Assembly (NCBI GenBank): GCA_039934875.1
Contig: JBDTLH010000162.1
Span: forward strand, 1 to 27,929
Length of the DNA: 27,929 nucleotides
From: JBDTLH01 sp039934875
Lineage (GTDB): Bacteria > Acidobacteriota > Terriglobia > Terriglobales > Acidobacteriaceae
Reading direction: 5' to 3'
The notes under the pieces were generated by a model. That model saw nothing but the letters and a program-made list of their open reading frames with translations. It had not been told where the DNA came from and searched no databases. Shown piece by piece: positions 8,179-15,075 of the stretch. A program made the translations under genes and the position numbers. Each line of letters opens with the position of its first letter. Position 1 is the first letter of the stretch.

Positions 8179-8272
8179 GCAGTTGCTGGTTGTTAGTTGT
8201 TAGCGGTCAGAAATCCTGCCGAATGTCAAAGTATCGAAGAAAACTAACAACTAATAACTAGCGACTAACTGC
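8179..8272. repeat. Imperfect inverted repeat between two convergent stop codons
   Basis: The left arm (8179-8204, GTTGTTAGTTGTTAG type) and the right arm (8243-8272) are imperfect inverted copies, each itself built of tandem TTAGTTG-like units. The arms touch the stop codons of both convergent genes (8175-8177 and 8272-8274). It may serve as a transcription end for both, but it is AT-rich and irregular, so it is not a classic terminator. Confidence 0.6.
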
Positions 8273-9030
8273 TACTTGGTTTCAACGCGCGTCAGACGTA
8301 ATGTAAGAGTCCCCCAGAACAAGCGGGCGCGCATCTGCACCGGGACGCGGCGGGCGTCGTCGGAGTACCAGAGCCACATCTCTCCCTTGGCCTTTCCGGT
8401 GGAGTTCTGCGCCCGGGGCTGGACGCGAATGGTGTGGAAGGTCCCGGCGGGCACCTTCACATCTTCTTTGCCCTCGACACGGACCTCCACGGTGGTGGTT
8501 TTGCCGCCGTCATTGATGGGAAAGGTGTAGGTCGCGTTGGGCGAGAGAGGTAGCGAGGCGACGTAGTAAATGGAGCTGAGGACGTCGCTGACACAGCCGG
8601 GAATGGGGTTCTCCTGCCGCTTGGAGGTGTTGTTCTTAAGATTTTTTTCTAGCAGGATGCTCTTGCCCGCGGAGTAGTCGAAGCGGATGTTGGTGTTGAC
8701 GCGGCGAAAACCTTCTTCGGTCTGCTTGGAGAGGGAGAGCGAGCAGTACGTCTTCGGGTCGAGAAAGGACTCGAAACGATCGTGGACACGGTAGAGCAGG
8801 GCGATGGCGCCGATGGCGTCTCCGGCGCCGGTGATGCGCTGCTGGCCGCCCGCCTGCTCCATGCGCAAGGTGGCGGTACCAGCGGGGAAGAGCCGCCACT
8901 CGACGTCATAGAGGAAGGTCTGATTTTTGGGGAACTGATATCCGGGGCGGGGCGCGGGGATGGACTGCGGCAGCGCGAACGCAGCGAGTGCAATGAAGGC
9001 AAACAGGATACGAGTGGCGCGGCGCAGCAG
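8272..9030 (-). CDS. DUF3108 secreted protein, probable CTG start
   Basis: About 252 residues, last gene of the envelope operon. The frame is open back to a TAA at 9043-9045, which is also the stop of the upstream methyltransferase, and contains no ATG, GTG or TTG before a TTG at 8868. I infer a CTG start at 9030 (or 9027) because AAGGGG ends 7 nt upstream and this gives a clear signal peptide (LLRRATRILFAFIALAAFAL then PQS). Starting at 8868 would delete the signal peptide and the conserved YQFPKNQTFLYDVEWRLF stretch. The DUF3108 core follows: GAIALLYRVHDRFESFLDP, KTYCSLSLSKQTEEGFRR, then VPAGTFHTIRVQPRA and WYSDDARRVPVQM near the end. The family is periplasmic or outer-membrane associated, of unknown biochemical role. 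Confidence 0.8.
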   Translation of the reverse strand: MLRRATRILFAFIALAAFALPQSIPAPRPGYQFPKNQTFLYDVEWRLFPAGTATLRMEQAGGQQRITGAGDAIGAIALLYRVHDRFESFLDPKTYCSLSLSKQTEEGFRRVNTNIRFDYSAGKSILLEKNLKNNTSKRQENPIPGCVSDVLSSIYYVASLPLSPNATYTFPINDGGKTTTVEVRVEGKEDVKVPAGTFHTIRVQPRAQNSTGKAKGEMWLWYSDDARRVPVQMRARLFWGTLTLRLTRVETK

Positions 9031-9042
9031 CGGAGGGTCCCC

Positions 9043-9600
9043 TTAGATGTGTGTGCGAGTTTCGAGCCAGAACTTCACGATAAGCGCTGCGTAGAGCGCG
9101 GCCGAACCTATAAGAGCATTGTACTCGCGGTGCTTGCGGTAGAGTGCGGGCGAGAAGGACCCGGGCGCGCGGGGTGCGCCAGTCGAAGTAAGGCGAGGAA
9201 ACAGTCGGGGCACAGTCGCGGTGTAGTCATCGAAGCTGGGGAAGGTGGCGCGCAGGAACTCCTCTTCGGAGCGAATGACCGGGAGATAGATGAGGACGAA
9301 GATAATGAGCAGTGCGATGGCGAGCCAGAGGCTTTGGGCGGCGACGGCGAATCCCACGGCGATGAGGATGGAGCCGAGGTAAAGGGGATTGCGGGTGTAG
9401 GCGTAGGGGCCGGAGATGGTGAGCTCAAGGTTCTTTTTGACGTGTCCCGAGGCGGCGGCGCGCAGGGCGATGCCGGGAACAACGAGCAGCAGACTATAGA
9501 GGAGGAACCGCGGAGTGGGCCGCGCCAGCAGCAGGAAGAGCGCGGCCAGGGCGAAGCCGAGGGGACCGCGGATGCGGCGCGCCGTTTTGGACCAGGTCAT
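9043..9600 (-). CDS. Membrane methyltransferase, isoprenylcysteine/phospholipid methyltransferase-like
   Basis: A 185-residue integral membrane protein with about four or five TM helices (roughly 13-27, 31-47, 80-112, 160-178). The C-terminal half carries the SAM-binding signature of the ICMT/PEMT fold: GPYAYTRNPLYLGSILIAVG (about 64-83) and the following RSEEEFLRATFPSFDDYTATVPRLFPR, matching the RhPxYxG and EE..L...fG..Y..Y...vpr.iP pattern. Bacterial members methylate lipids or unknown small molecules; no prenyl-protein substrate is expected. The ATG at 9600 overlaps the glycosyltransferase stop by 4 nt (ATGA), so the two are translationally coupled. The placement in a lipid A/Kdo operon suggests an envelope lipid substrate, which is inference. 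Confidence 0.8.
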   Translation of the reverse strand: MTWSKTARRIRGPLGFALAALFLLLARPTPRFLLYSLLLVVPGIALRAAASGHVKKNLELTISGPYAYTRNPLYLGSILIAVGFAVAAQSLWLAIALLIIFVLIYLPVIRSEEEFLRATFPSFDDYTATVPRLFPRLTSTGAPRAPGSFSPALYRKHREYNALIGSAALYAALIVKFWLETRTHI

Positions 9601-10667
9601 AACGTGTGTCCTAGTAGATTACGCGCGGCGGCGAGTACTTCGGCGGGGGTGATAGTGAGCAATCCCGCTTCGGGCGCGGATTTGCGCGCGTGGTTGCGCT
9701 GACTGCGGTGGCTGCGCAGGATGACCGCACGATTCGCAAAGGGGCCGTTGCGCGCGGGGTCGGTGGGGCCGAAGATGGCGACGGTGGGGACCTCAAGCGC
9801 GGCGGCGAGGTGCAGCGGGCCGGTATCTCCGCCGATGAAGAGCGCGGAGAGGCGGGTGAGTTCGATGAGCTGTTGCAGGGTGGGCTCGACGACGCGCGCT
9901 GCGCCCGCGGATTCGGTCGCGACCTGATTGGCGAGCCCGCGCTCGGCGGGACCGGCGTTTACCAGTACGGTGAGTCCCATGGCGAATAGGGCTTGCGCCA
10001 CGCGTCCATAGCGTTCGGCGGGCCAGCACTTTGCGCCCCATCCCGCGCCGGGATTCATCAGCACCAGCGGGCGCTCGTGCATCTGCTTGCGCGACCACTG
10101 CCTCGCCTCATCGTCGTGCGGCAGCAGGGGCGGCGTGTAGGGGAGCGGAGTGGCGGCGAATGCCGAGGCGAGTTCGAGGTCCTGCTCGATGACGTGAGAG
10201 CCAGTGGTGCGGACGCGGTGGGAGAAGAGGTAGCGGGCGATCCATTCGCGGGGCGAGTCCTCTCCGTAGATATCAATGTCATGGGCGCAGGTGAGGCGGG
10301 CGAGAAATCCGGAGCGCAGTGCACCCTGGAAATCGATCACCGCGTCGTAGTGTTGCGCGCGCAATTCGCGAATGAGCTGCGCGAGACCACTGCGGGTGGC
10401 GGAGGAGAGCCATGATCTTCGCCAAAGTGCCAGGTTTGAGCAGTGGATGAAATCCACCAGCGGCTGGGCGTTGGAACGAGGGAGGTGAGAGAGCGGCGCG
10501 GCGTTGGGGCGCGAGCGCAATAGGGGTAGCCAGCGCTCTTCAACGAGCCATCCGATCTCGAGCTGGGGTTGGGCGGCGCGCAGTGCGCTCACGGCAGGCA
10601 GGGCGTGGAGGATGTCGCCCATGGCGGAGAGGCGTACGATCAGGACCCGTCGGTGAGGTGTTGGCAT
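9597..10667 (-). CDS. Glycosyltransferase family 9 (ADP-heptose:LPS heptosyltransferase-like)
   Basis: A 356-residue cytoplasmic, membrane-associated GT-B enzyme. The N-terminus (RRVLIVRLSAMGDILHALPA, about 6-25) is the WaaC/WaaF-type acceptor motif with the catalytic Asp in SAMGDI. The C-terminal half has MNPGAGWGAKCWPAERYGRV (about 204-223) and the nucleotide-sugar motif FIGGDTGPLHLAAALEVPTVAIFGPTDPARNGP (about 277-309). The family adds heptose to the Kdo-lipid A core; whether this member uses heptose or another sugar cannot be read from the sequence, so I give no symbol. It starts at the ATG at 10667, 43 nt after lpxK, without a strong ribosome site. It continues the waaA-lpxK operon. Confidence 0.85.
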   Translation of the reverse strand: MPTPHRRVLIVRLSAMGDILHALPAVSALRAAQPQLEIGWLVEERWLPLLRSRPNAAPLSHLPRSNAQPLVDFIHCSNLALWRRSWLSSATRSGLAQLIRELRAQHYDAVIDFQGALRSGFLARLTCAHDIDIYGEDSPREWIARYLFSHRVRTTGSHVIEQDLELASAFAATPLPYTPPLLPHDDEARQWSRKQMHERPLVLMNPGAGWGAKCWPAERYGRVAQALFAMGLTVLVNAGPAERGLANQVATESAGAARVVEPTLQQLIELTRLSALFIGGDTGPLHLAAALEVPTVAIFGPTDPARNGPFANRAVILRSHRSQRNHARKSAPEAGLLTITPAEVLAAARNLLGHTL

Positions 10668-10710
10668 CGTGTGAAATGTGATTTTCTCATGGCGGGCGAG
10701 CCGCTGATGC

Positions 10711-11664
10711 TCAGGAGCGGCTGAGGGCGATGCGCGAAAGAATTTGGGAGAGCATCGGGTCGGCGTCGTCGTACTGGATCGACAACCGCACGGCGATCAT
10801 CGGCGCGAGCTCATCCGCGAATGCGCCCAGGCGCACCAGGTCTTTTTCGGTGGTGAGGAATCCGTCGGCCCGGTGCTGCGCGCGGAGTTTTAGCAACCGG
10901 TCGATGTCAGCGGCGGAGTAGCGGTGATGGTCGGCGAAGGCGAGGTGAAAGGCTGGTTCGACCCCTTCGCGACGGAGGTCGGCAAAGAAGCGTTGCGCAC
11001 GGGCGATGCCGCAGAATACCAGCGGCCGGGCGAATTCATCGGGTACTTCGACGATGCGACGATAGCACCATTGCGGAATGGCGCGTAATTTGTCTGGCAA
11101 CGGGATCGGTTGAGTGACAGCAAGGGCGTCGGCGCGAGAGAGAGAAGAGACCGGCTCACGCAGTCGGCCCGCGGGGAGCAGATGAGTTTCAAGGTCCTCG
11201 TAATCGAGCATTACGAGATCAAAGTCGCGGGCGAGATTGCGGTGTTGAAAGCCGTCGTCGAGGATGTGGATGCGCTCGGGTCCAGCGGGCGCGAGGGATT
11301 CACCCTTTAGGCCGGCGGCGTAGCGGCTTTCGCCGACGATGACCGGAACTCCGGTGCGGCGGGCGATCAGCAGCGGCTCATCGCCGAACTCCTCCGCCGT
11401 TCCAGCGGGGTTGACGACGCGAACACTCGAGGTGCGACGTCCGTAGCCGCGGGAGAGCACGTCGCAAGCGATGCCGCGTTTCCTGAACTCCTCCACCAGC
11501 GCAATTACAAACGGGGTCTTGCCGCTGCCGCCAACCGTGAGGTTGCCAATGCTCACCACCGGCCAGCGCAGGCGCTCGATGCGCAAACGCCGCGAATCAT
11601 AAAGCGCGTTCCTCGCGGCGACGATTGCGCCGTAGGTGTGCGACAAAGGGCGGAGGGCGATCAT
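10711..11664 (-). CDS. lpxK: Tetraacyldisaccharide 4'-kinase
   Basis: A 317-residue membrane-associated kinase that phosphorylates the 4' position of the lipid A disaccharide precursor to give lipid IVA. The Walker A region is GNLTVGGSGKTP (about 40-51), preceded by the family-typical PVVSIGN. Next come CDVLSRGYGRRTS (about 70-82), GDEPLLIARRTGVPVIVGESR and the DDGFQHRNLARDFDLVMLD segment (about 137-155), all diagnostic of LpxK. The C-terminus has the FCGIARAQRFFADLR and AFADHHRYSAADIDRLL motifs, then TTEKDLVRL. Length is normal for the family. Its ATG at 11664 overlaps the waaA stop by 4 nt. This pairing of waaA with lpxK is common in Gram-negative operons. Confidence 0.95.
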   Translation of the reverse strand: MIALRPLSHTYGAIVAARNALYDSRRLRIERLRWPVVSIGNLTVGGSGKTPFVIALVEEFRKRGIACDVLSRGYGRRTSSVRVVNPAGTAEEFGDEPLLIARRTGVPVIVGESRYAAGLKGESLAPAGPERIHILDDGFQHRNLARDFDLVMLDYEDLETHLLPAGRLREPVSSLSRADALAVTQPIPLPDKLRAIPQWCYRRIVEVPDEFARPLVFCGIARAQRFFADLRREGVEPAFHLAFADHHRYSAADIDRLLKLRAQHRADGFLTTEKDLVRLGAFADELAPMIAVRLSIQYDDADPMLSQILSRIALSRS

Positions 11665-12938
11665 GCGCGCCTTTCCAACTCCGCCAATGCCGAGATGGTG
11701 CGGGCGGTCGCGCCGGTGTTGGCTTCTATAACGGCGCGCGCGCGTTCTCCCAATGAGTCGCGATAGGCGGAGTCGGAGGCGAGCCGGATCCAGACATCCC
11801 CGATCTCCTCAGCAGGCGCAACTACTACTGCATCTTTCGCCTGAAACCCGGCTACGATCTCGCGAAAGTTTTCGGTGTGGGGACCGACTGTGATCGGCTT
11901 TCCGAAAGATGCCGGCTCAAGGATGTTGTGCCCGCCGCGCGGCGTCAGGCTGCCTCCGATGAATGCGATATCCGCGAGTTGATAGACGGAGGCGAGTTCG
12001 CCAATAGAATCGAGAAGAAAGACACCGGGCGAAAGCGGGAGCGGACCATCCTGCCACTGTGACCGGCGCTGTACCGTGAATCCGCCTGCGATGATCGCTT
12101 GCGCCGCGGCGGCGAAGCGTTCGGGATGGCGCGGCGCGAGGACCAGCAATGCTTTGGGGAAGCTCTCGCCGAGACGGGAAAATGCGCGCAACAGCAGCGG
12201 CTCCTCGCCTTCGACGGTGCTGCCCGCCACGATCACCGGGAACAATTCTTCCCCAGCAATCGCCGCGCGCAAGCTTTCGATCAAAGCAGGCTCCGGAGGC
12301 GGTTGCCAATCGAATTTCAGATTGCCTCCGACCTCTACGCGCGACTCAGGAGCGCCGATCTGCACCAACCGCCGCGCGTCTTGCTCGGATTGCGCGGCAA
12401 ATAGATCCACATGCTGGAGGACGGTTGTGACCAGTGTGCGACGGCGATTGTATCCGGGCAGCGAACGGTCGCTGATGCGCGCATTGACTACCGCAACCTT
12501 CGCGGAGCGGCGTGCCTCGCGGAGAAAGTTCGGCCAGAATTCGGTCTCGAGCAACACCACCAGCGCGGGATTCAGACGGCCCAGGTAAGCCCGCACCGCA
12601 AAGCGCAGATCAAAGGGAAAATAAAAGACCCGCTGCGCTCCGAAGCGGGCCCGCGCCAGGGTCTGCCCGGTGAGTGTGGTGGTGGAGACGAAGACCTGAT
12701 GCTCGCGTTCGAGTTCGCGGACCAATCCTGCCGCCGCCAGCACTTCGCCCACTGACACGGCATGAATCCACACCACCGGCGCGCCCGCTCTATCCACCCG
12801 CAGCCTGCGCGGCACCAGGCCGATACGCTCGCCCAAGCCCGCGCGCCACTTGGGATGCAGCACAAGCAATACGGTCCACAGGGGAGCGCCGAGGACGAGC
12901 GCCATCCATAGCAGCAGGTTGTAGAGCAGGTAATTCAC
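11661..12938 (-). CDS. waaA: 3-deoxy-D-manno-octulosonic acid (Kdo) transferase
   Basis: A 425-residue GT-B enzyme that transfers Kdo from CMP-Kdo to the lipid A precursor at the inner face of the inner membrane. It starts at a GTG at 12938 (MNYLLYNLLLWMALVLGAP), an N-terminal membrane anchor. The family acceptor motif KWRAGLGERIGLVP (about 30-43) carries the conserved catalytic Glu. Further marks are WIHAVSVGEVLAA (about 53-65), ETEFWPNFLREARRSAKVAVVNARISDRSLPGY, the VAGSTVEGEEPLLLRAF motif, and AFIGGSLTPRGGHNILEPASFGKPITVGPHTENF (about 326-359). No clear ribosome site is present; TACAAT lies 10 nt upstream. It is the first gene of the five-gene envelope operon and is divergent from the plus-strand gene at 12998, with only 59 bp between. 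Confidence 0.95.
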   Translation of the reverse strand: MNYLLYNLLLWMALVLGAPLWTVLLVLHPKWRAGLGERIGLVPRRLRVDRAGAPVVWIHAVSVGEVLAAAGLVRELEREHQVFVSTTTLTGQTLARARFGAQRVFYFPFDLRFAVRAYLGRLNPALVVLLETEFWPNFLREARRSAKVAVVNARISDRSLPGYNRRRTLVTTVLQHVDLFAAQSEQDARRLVQIGAPESRVEVGGNLKFDWQPPPEPALIESLRAAIAGEELFPVIVAGSTVEGEEPLLLRAFSRLGESFPKALLVLAPRHPERFAAAAQAIIAGGFTVQRRSQWQDGPLPLSPGVFLLDSIGELASVYQLADIAFIGGSLTPRGGHNILEPASFGKPITVGPHTENFREIVAGFQAKDAVVVAPAEEIGDVWIRLASDSAYRDSLGERARAVIEANTGATARTISALAELERRA

Positions 12939-12948
12939 GAGAAGCTAC

Positions 12949-12954
12949 ATTGTA
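12949..12954 (-). promoter_or_regulatory. -10-like hexamer of the envelope operon
   Basis: TACAAT read on the minus strand matches the sigma70 -10 consensus at 5 of 6 positions and lies 10 nt before the waaA GTG. I see no good -35 at 16-18 nt. If used, the 5' leader would be only a few nucleotides. Confidence 0.35.
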
Positions 12955-12962
12955 TGGCGCGC

Positions 12963-12991
12963 TTGCTTCACTCGGCGGCGGAGCGGATAAT
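12963..12991 (+). promoter_or_regulatory. Sigma70-like promoter, possibly leaderless
   Basis: TTGCTT (12963-12968), a 17-nt spacer and GATAAT (12986-12991) form a good -35/-10 pair. The expected transcription start, about 7 nt after the -10, falls on the ATG at 12998, which would give an mRNA with no leader. No Shine-Dalgarno sits at a useful distance from that ATG. Confidence 0.5.
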
Positions 12992-12997
12992 CGCCCC

Positions 12998-13654
12998 ATG
13001 CCGAAGCGTCTCCGCCACTGTTTCTTGCTCTGCGCTTTCCTGCCGGCCGCGCTGGCTGCATTTGCCTTTGCCAAGCAATTTGCGCCGCCTCCGGCGAAGC
13101 CCGCCGCCACATATCCCGCGCATGAGACACATGCCAACGAGCACCTGACCATCGCCGTCGATCCGTATGACACGCTGGCAAAGCTTGAAGGCGCGAAGGT
13201 GGATTATGCGGCACACGGGTTGTTGCCGTTGCGCCTCATCCTGACCAACGAGGGAGACACGCCGATCTCGCTGCGCAATATGAGCATCGAGCTGATTACC
13301 GGCGGCAGAGACAAAATTCCCGCGGCGACCATGGAGGATGTGCTGCGGCGCATCGCCAACCCCGACAAGAACCCGGACCGCCCCTCTCCGCTGCCGCAAC
13401 TGCCGGTCCACATCGGGCGCAAACAGCAGAGGGTGAAAGGCGACCAGCGCGATGAAGTGGACAGCATGATCTTTCGCGCCCAGGCGGTCGAGCTGCACGC
13501 AACCCAATCGGGCTTCCTCGTCTTCGACGTGCAGGGCCTAAGCAATCCGCTCTCCCACGCACGGCTCTACATCACCGGCATCGCCGACGATAAGGGAAAT
13601 GAGCTGCTGTATTTTGAGATCCCGCTGGATAAGGCAGTCGGCAGTCAGCCGTAG
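12998..13654 (+). CDS. Secreted hypothetical protein
   Basis: A 218-residue exported protein of no family I recognise. The start is the ATG at 12998 (MPKRLRHCFLLCAFLPAALA); the frame is open far upstream, but that part is antisense to waaA. Residues 1-25 form a signal peptide with likely cleavage after AFA. The mature part begins with a Pro/Ala-rich segment, then HLTIAVDPYDTLAKLEGAKVDY, a beta-rich domain resembling an Ig-like accessory fold (LLPLRLILTNEGDTPISLRN, about 76-95) and a terminal strand region (FLVFDVQGLSNPLSHARLYI). LRLILTNEGDTPISL is the kind of strand pair found in intracellular-trafficking or DUF4352-like beta-sandwiches, but this is only fold-level resemblance. The last codons (AVGSQP, stop) lie inside a short-repeat tract, so the C-terminus may have been altered by it. 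Confidence 0.7.
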   Translation: MPKRLRHCFLLCAFLPAALAAFAFAKQFAPPPAKPAATYPAHETHANEHLTIAVDPYDTLAKLEGAKVDYAAHGLLPLRLILTNEGDTPISLRNMSIELITGGRDKIPAATMEDVLRRIANPDKNPDRPSPLPQLPVHIGRKQQRVKGDQRDEVDSMIFRAQAVELHATQSGFLVFDVQGLSNPLSHARLYITGIADDKGNELLYFEIPLDKAVGSQP

Positions 13655-13667
13655 GCAGTAAGTCGCC
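13633..13667. repeat. 7-bp tandem motif tract (GGCAGTC-like)
   Basis: GGCAGTC occurs twice in tandem (13633-13646) and is followed by the variants AGCCGTA, GGCAGTA and AGTCGCC to 13667. The tract includes the last codons and stop of the upstream gene. It is too irregular and short for a CRISPR or a known terminator. Confidence 0.5.
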
Positions 13668-13729
13668 TGCTACCGATCACCAGCGATGGCTTGAAACTCA
13701 AAGCCGCTCCGCCGACATCTATACTGGAC

Positions 13730-15034
13730 ATGCGCATCTCCCTGTTTGCTCTTCTGTTTCCCGCCGCTCTCACCGCGGTCGCCTTGCAGAGCGCCCCTGC
13801 GCCTAAGGTAATCACCGGCAAGGCCGCATTTACCAACTATTCGCAGGAGCGGCCGGGGGTCTTCCGCAAGCTGACCCTCGCCGACCTGCCCGCACCCTAT
13901 GCCACGCGCTCGGTGGACAATGGCGCCGACATGGTGCCGCGCCCCAAGGACGCGTGGCCGCAAGCGCTGCCCGGCTTCAAAGTAGAGCTCTATGCAGAAG
14001 GACTCGACAATCCGCGCGAACTCAAGACCGCGCCCAACGGAGACCTCTTTCTGGCCGAGAGCGAGGCGGGAGTTATCAAAGTGTTTCGTGGGACCTCGAG
14101 CGCCGGCAAGGCACAGCAGACCGAGGTCTTCGCCACAGGATTGAAGCAGCCCTTCGGCATCGCCTTCTATCCCGAGGGGCCTGATCCGCAGTGGGTCTAT
14201 ATCGCGAATACGGATTCGGTGGTGAAGTTTCCCTATCGCAATGGCGACCTCAAAGCGCGCGGCGCGCAGCAGATGGTGGTCGCGGAGCTGCCCGGAGGCG
14301 GACGGCTGCGCGGCGGCGGGCACTGGACCCGCGATCTCGCATTCTCGAAAGATGGCAAGAAGATGTTCGTCTCCGTTGGCTCGCACTCGAATGTGGATGA
14401 TCCCGATACTCATCCCGCGGAATATCATCGCGCCGACATCCTGGAGTTCAATCCCGACGGCAGCGGCTTGCGCGTGTATGCCTATGGCATTCGCAACGCA
14501 GTCGGGATCGCCGTCGATCCCACGACGGGCGAGTTATGGGCCTCGGTCAACGAGCGCGATGATCTGGGCGACGATCTGGTGCCTGACTACATCACGCGTA
14601 TCCAGCAGGGCGGCTTTTATGGCTGGCCGTATTACTACATGGGCGGACACCCGGACCCGCGGCTCCAGGGCAAGCACCCGGAGTTGAAGGACAAGGTGAT
14701 TACTCCCGACGTGATCTTGCAGCCGCATACCGCGTCGCTGCAGATGCTCTTCTACGAGGGAAACCAGTTCCCGGCGGAGTATCGGGGCGATGTCTTTGCG
14801 GCGCAGCACGGCTCCTGGAACAAGGCGCGGCGGGTAGGATACGAGGTCATCCGCGTGCCGCTTAAAGACGGCAAAGCGACCGGGGACTACGAAGACTTTC
14901 TTACCGGCTTTGTCACTCCCGACGGTCATGTATGGGGCCGCCCAGTAGGGATTGCGGTGGGCAAAGACGGCTCCATGTTTGTCTCCGACGACGGATCAAA
15001 TTCGATCTGGCGAATCAGCTACGGCGGCAAATAA
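13730..15034 (+). CDS. L-sorbosone/PQQ-type sugar dehydrogenase-like beta-propeller, secreted
   Basis: A 434-residue exported protein. The start is the ATG at 13730 (MRISLFALLFPAALTAVALQ), giving a short signal peptide; a TTG at 13691 is less likely. The mature protein is a six-bladed propeller of the GSDH/sorbosone dehydrogenase superfamily: PGFKVELYAEGLDNPRELKTAPNGDLFLAES (about 80-110), GLKQPFGIAFYP, then RDLAFSKDGKKMFVSVGSHSN, YAYGIRNAVGIAVDPTTGELWASVNERDDLGDDLVPDY (about 245-282), GGFYGWPYYYMGGHPDPR, FAAQHGSWN and the closing GRPVGIAVGKDGSMFVSDD. Family members oxidise sugars in the periplasm with PQQ, but many Acidobacteria paralogues have no tested substrate. A TATACT hexamer lies 4 nt before the ATG and there is no ribosome site. 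The TonB receptor follows at 41 nt. Confidence 0.88.
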   Translation: MRISLFALLFPAALTAVALQSAPAPKVITGKAAFTNYSQERPGVFRKLTLADLPAPYATRSVDNGADMVPRPKDAWPQALPGFKVELYAEGLDNPRELKTAPNGDLFLAESEAGVIKVFRGTSSAGKAQQTEVFATGLKQPFGIAFYPEGPDPQWVYIANTDSVVKFPYRNGDLKARGAQQMVVAELPGGGRLRGGGHWTRDLAFSKDGKKMFVSVGSHSNVDDPDTHPAEYHRADILEFNPDGSGLRVYAYGIRNAVGIAVDPTTGELWASVNERDDLGDDLVPDYITRIQQGGFYGWPYYYMGGHPDPRLQGKHPELKDKVITPDVILQPHTASLQMLFYEGNQFPAEYRGDVFAAQHGSWNKARRVGYEVIRVPLKDGKATGDYEDFLTGFVTPDGHVWGRPVGIAVGKDGSMFVSDDGSNSIWRISYGGK

Positions 15035-15075
15035 TATTCTTGGCCATGGAGGTGAGTTGCCGCATCTAAGCGGCG

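Noticed and set aside
8782..9702. Plus-strand open frame (306 codons)
   Set aside because: Covers three minus-strand genes with known motifs; a high-GC shadow.
12674..12997. N-terminal extension of the secreted protein gene
   Set aside because: It would overlap waaA antisense and remove the signal peptide from the N-terminus; start at 12998 fits far better.
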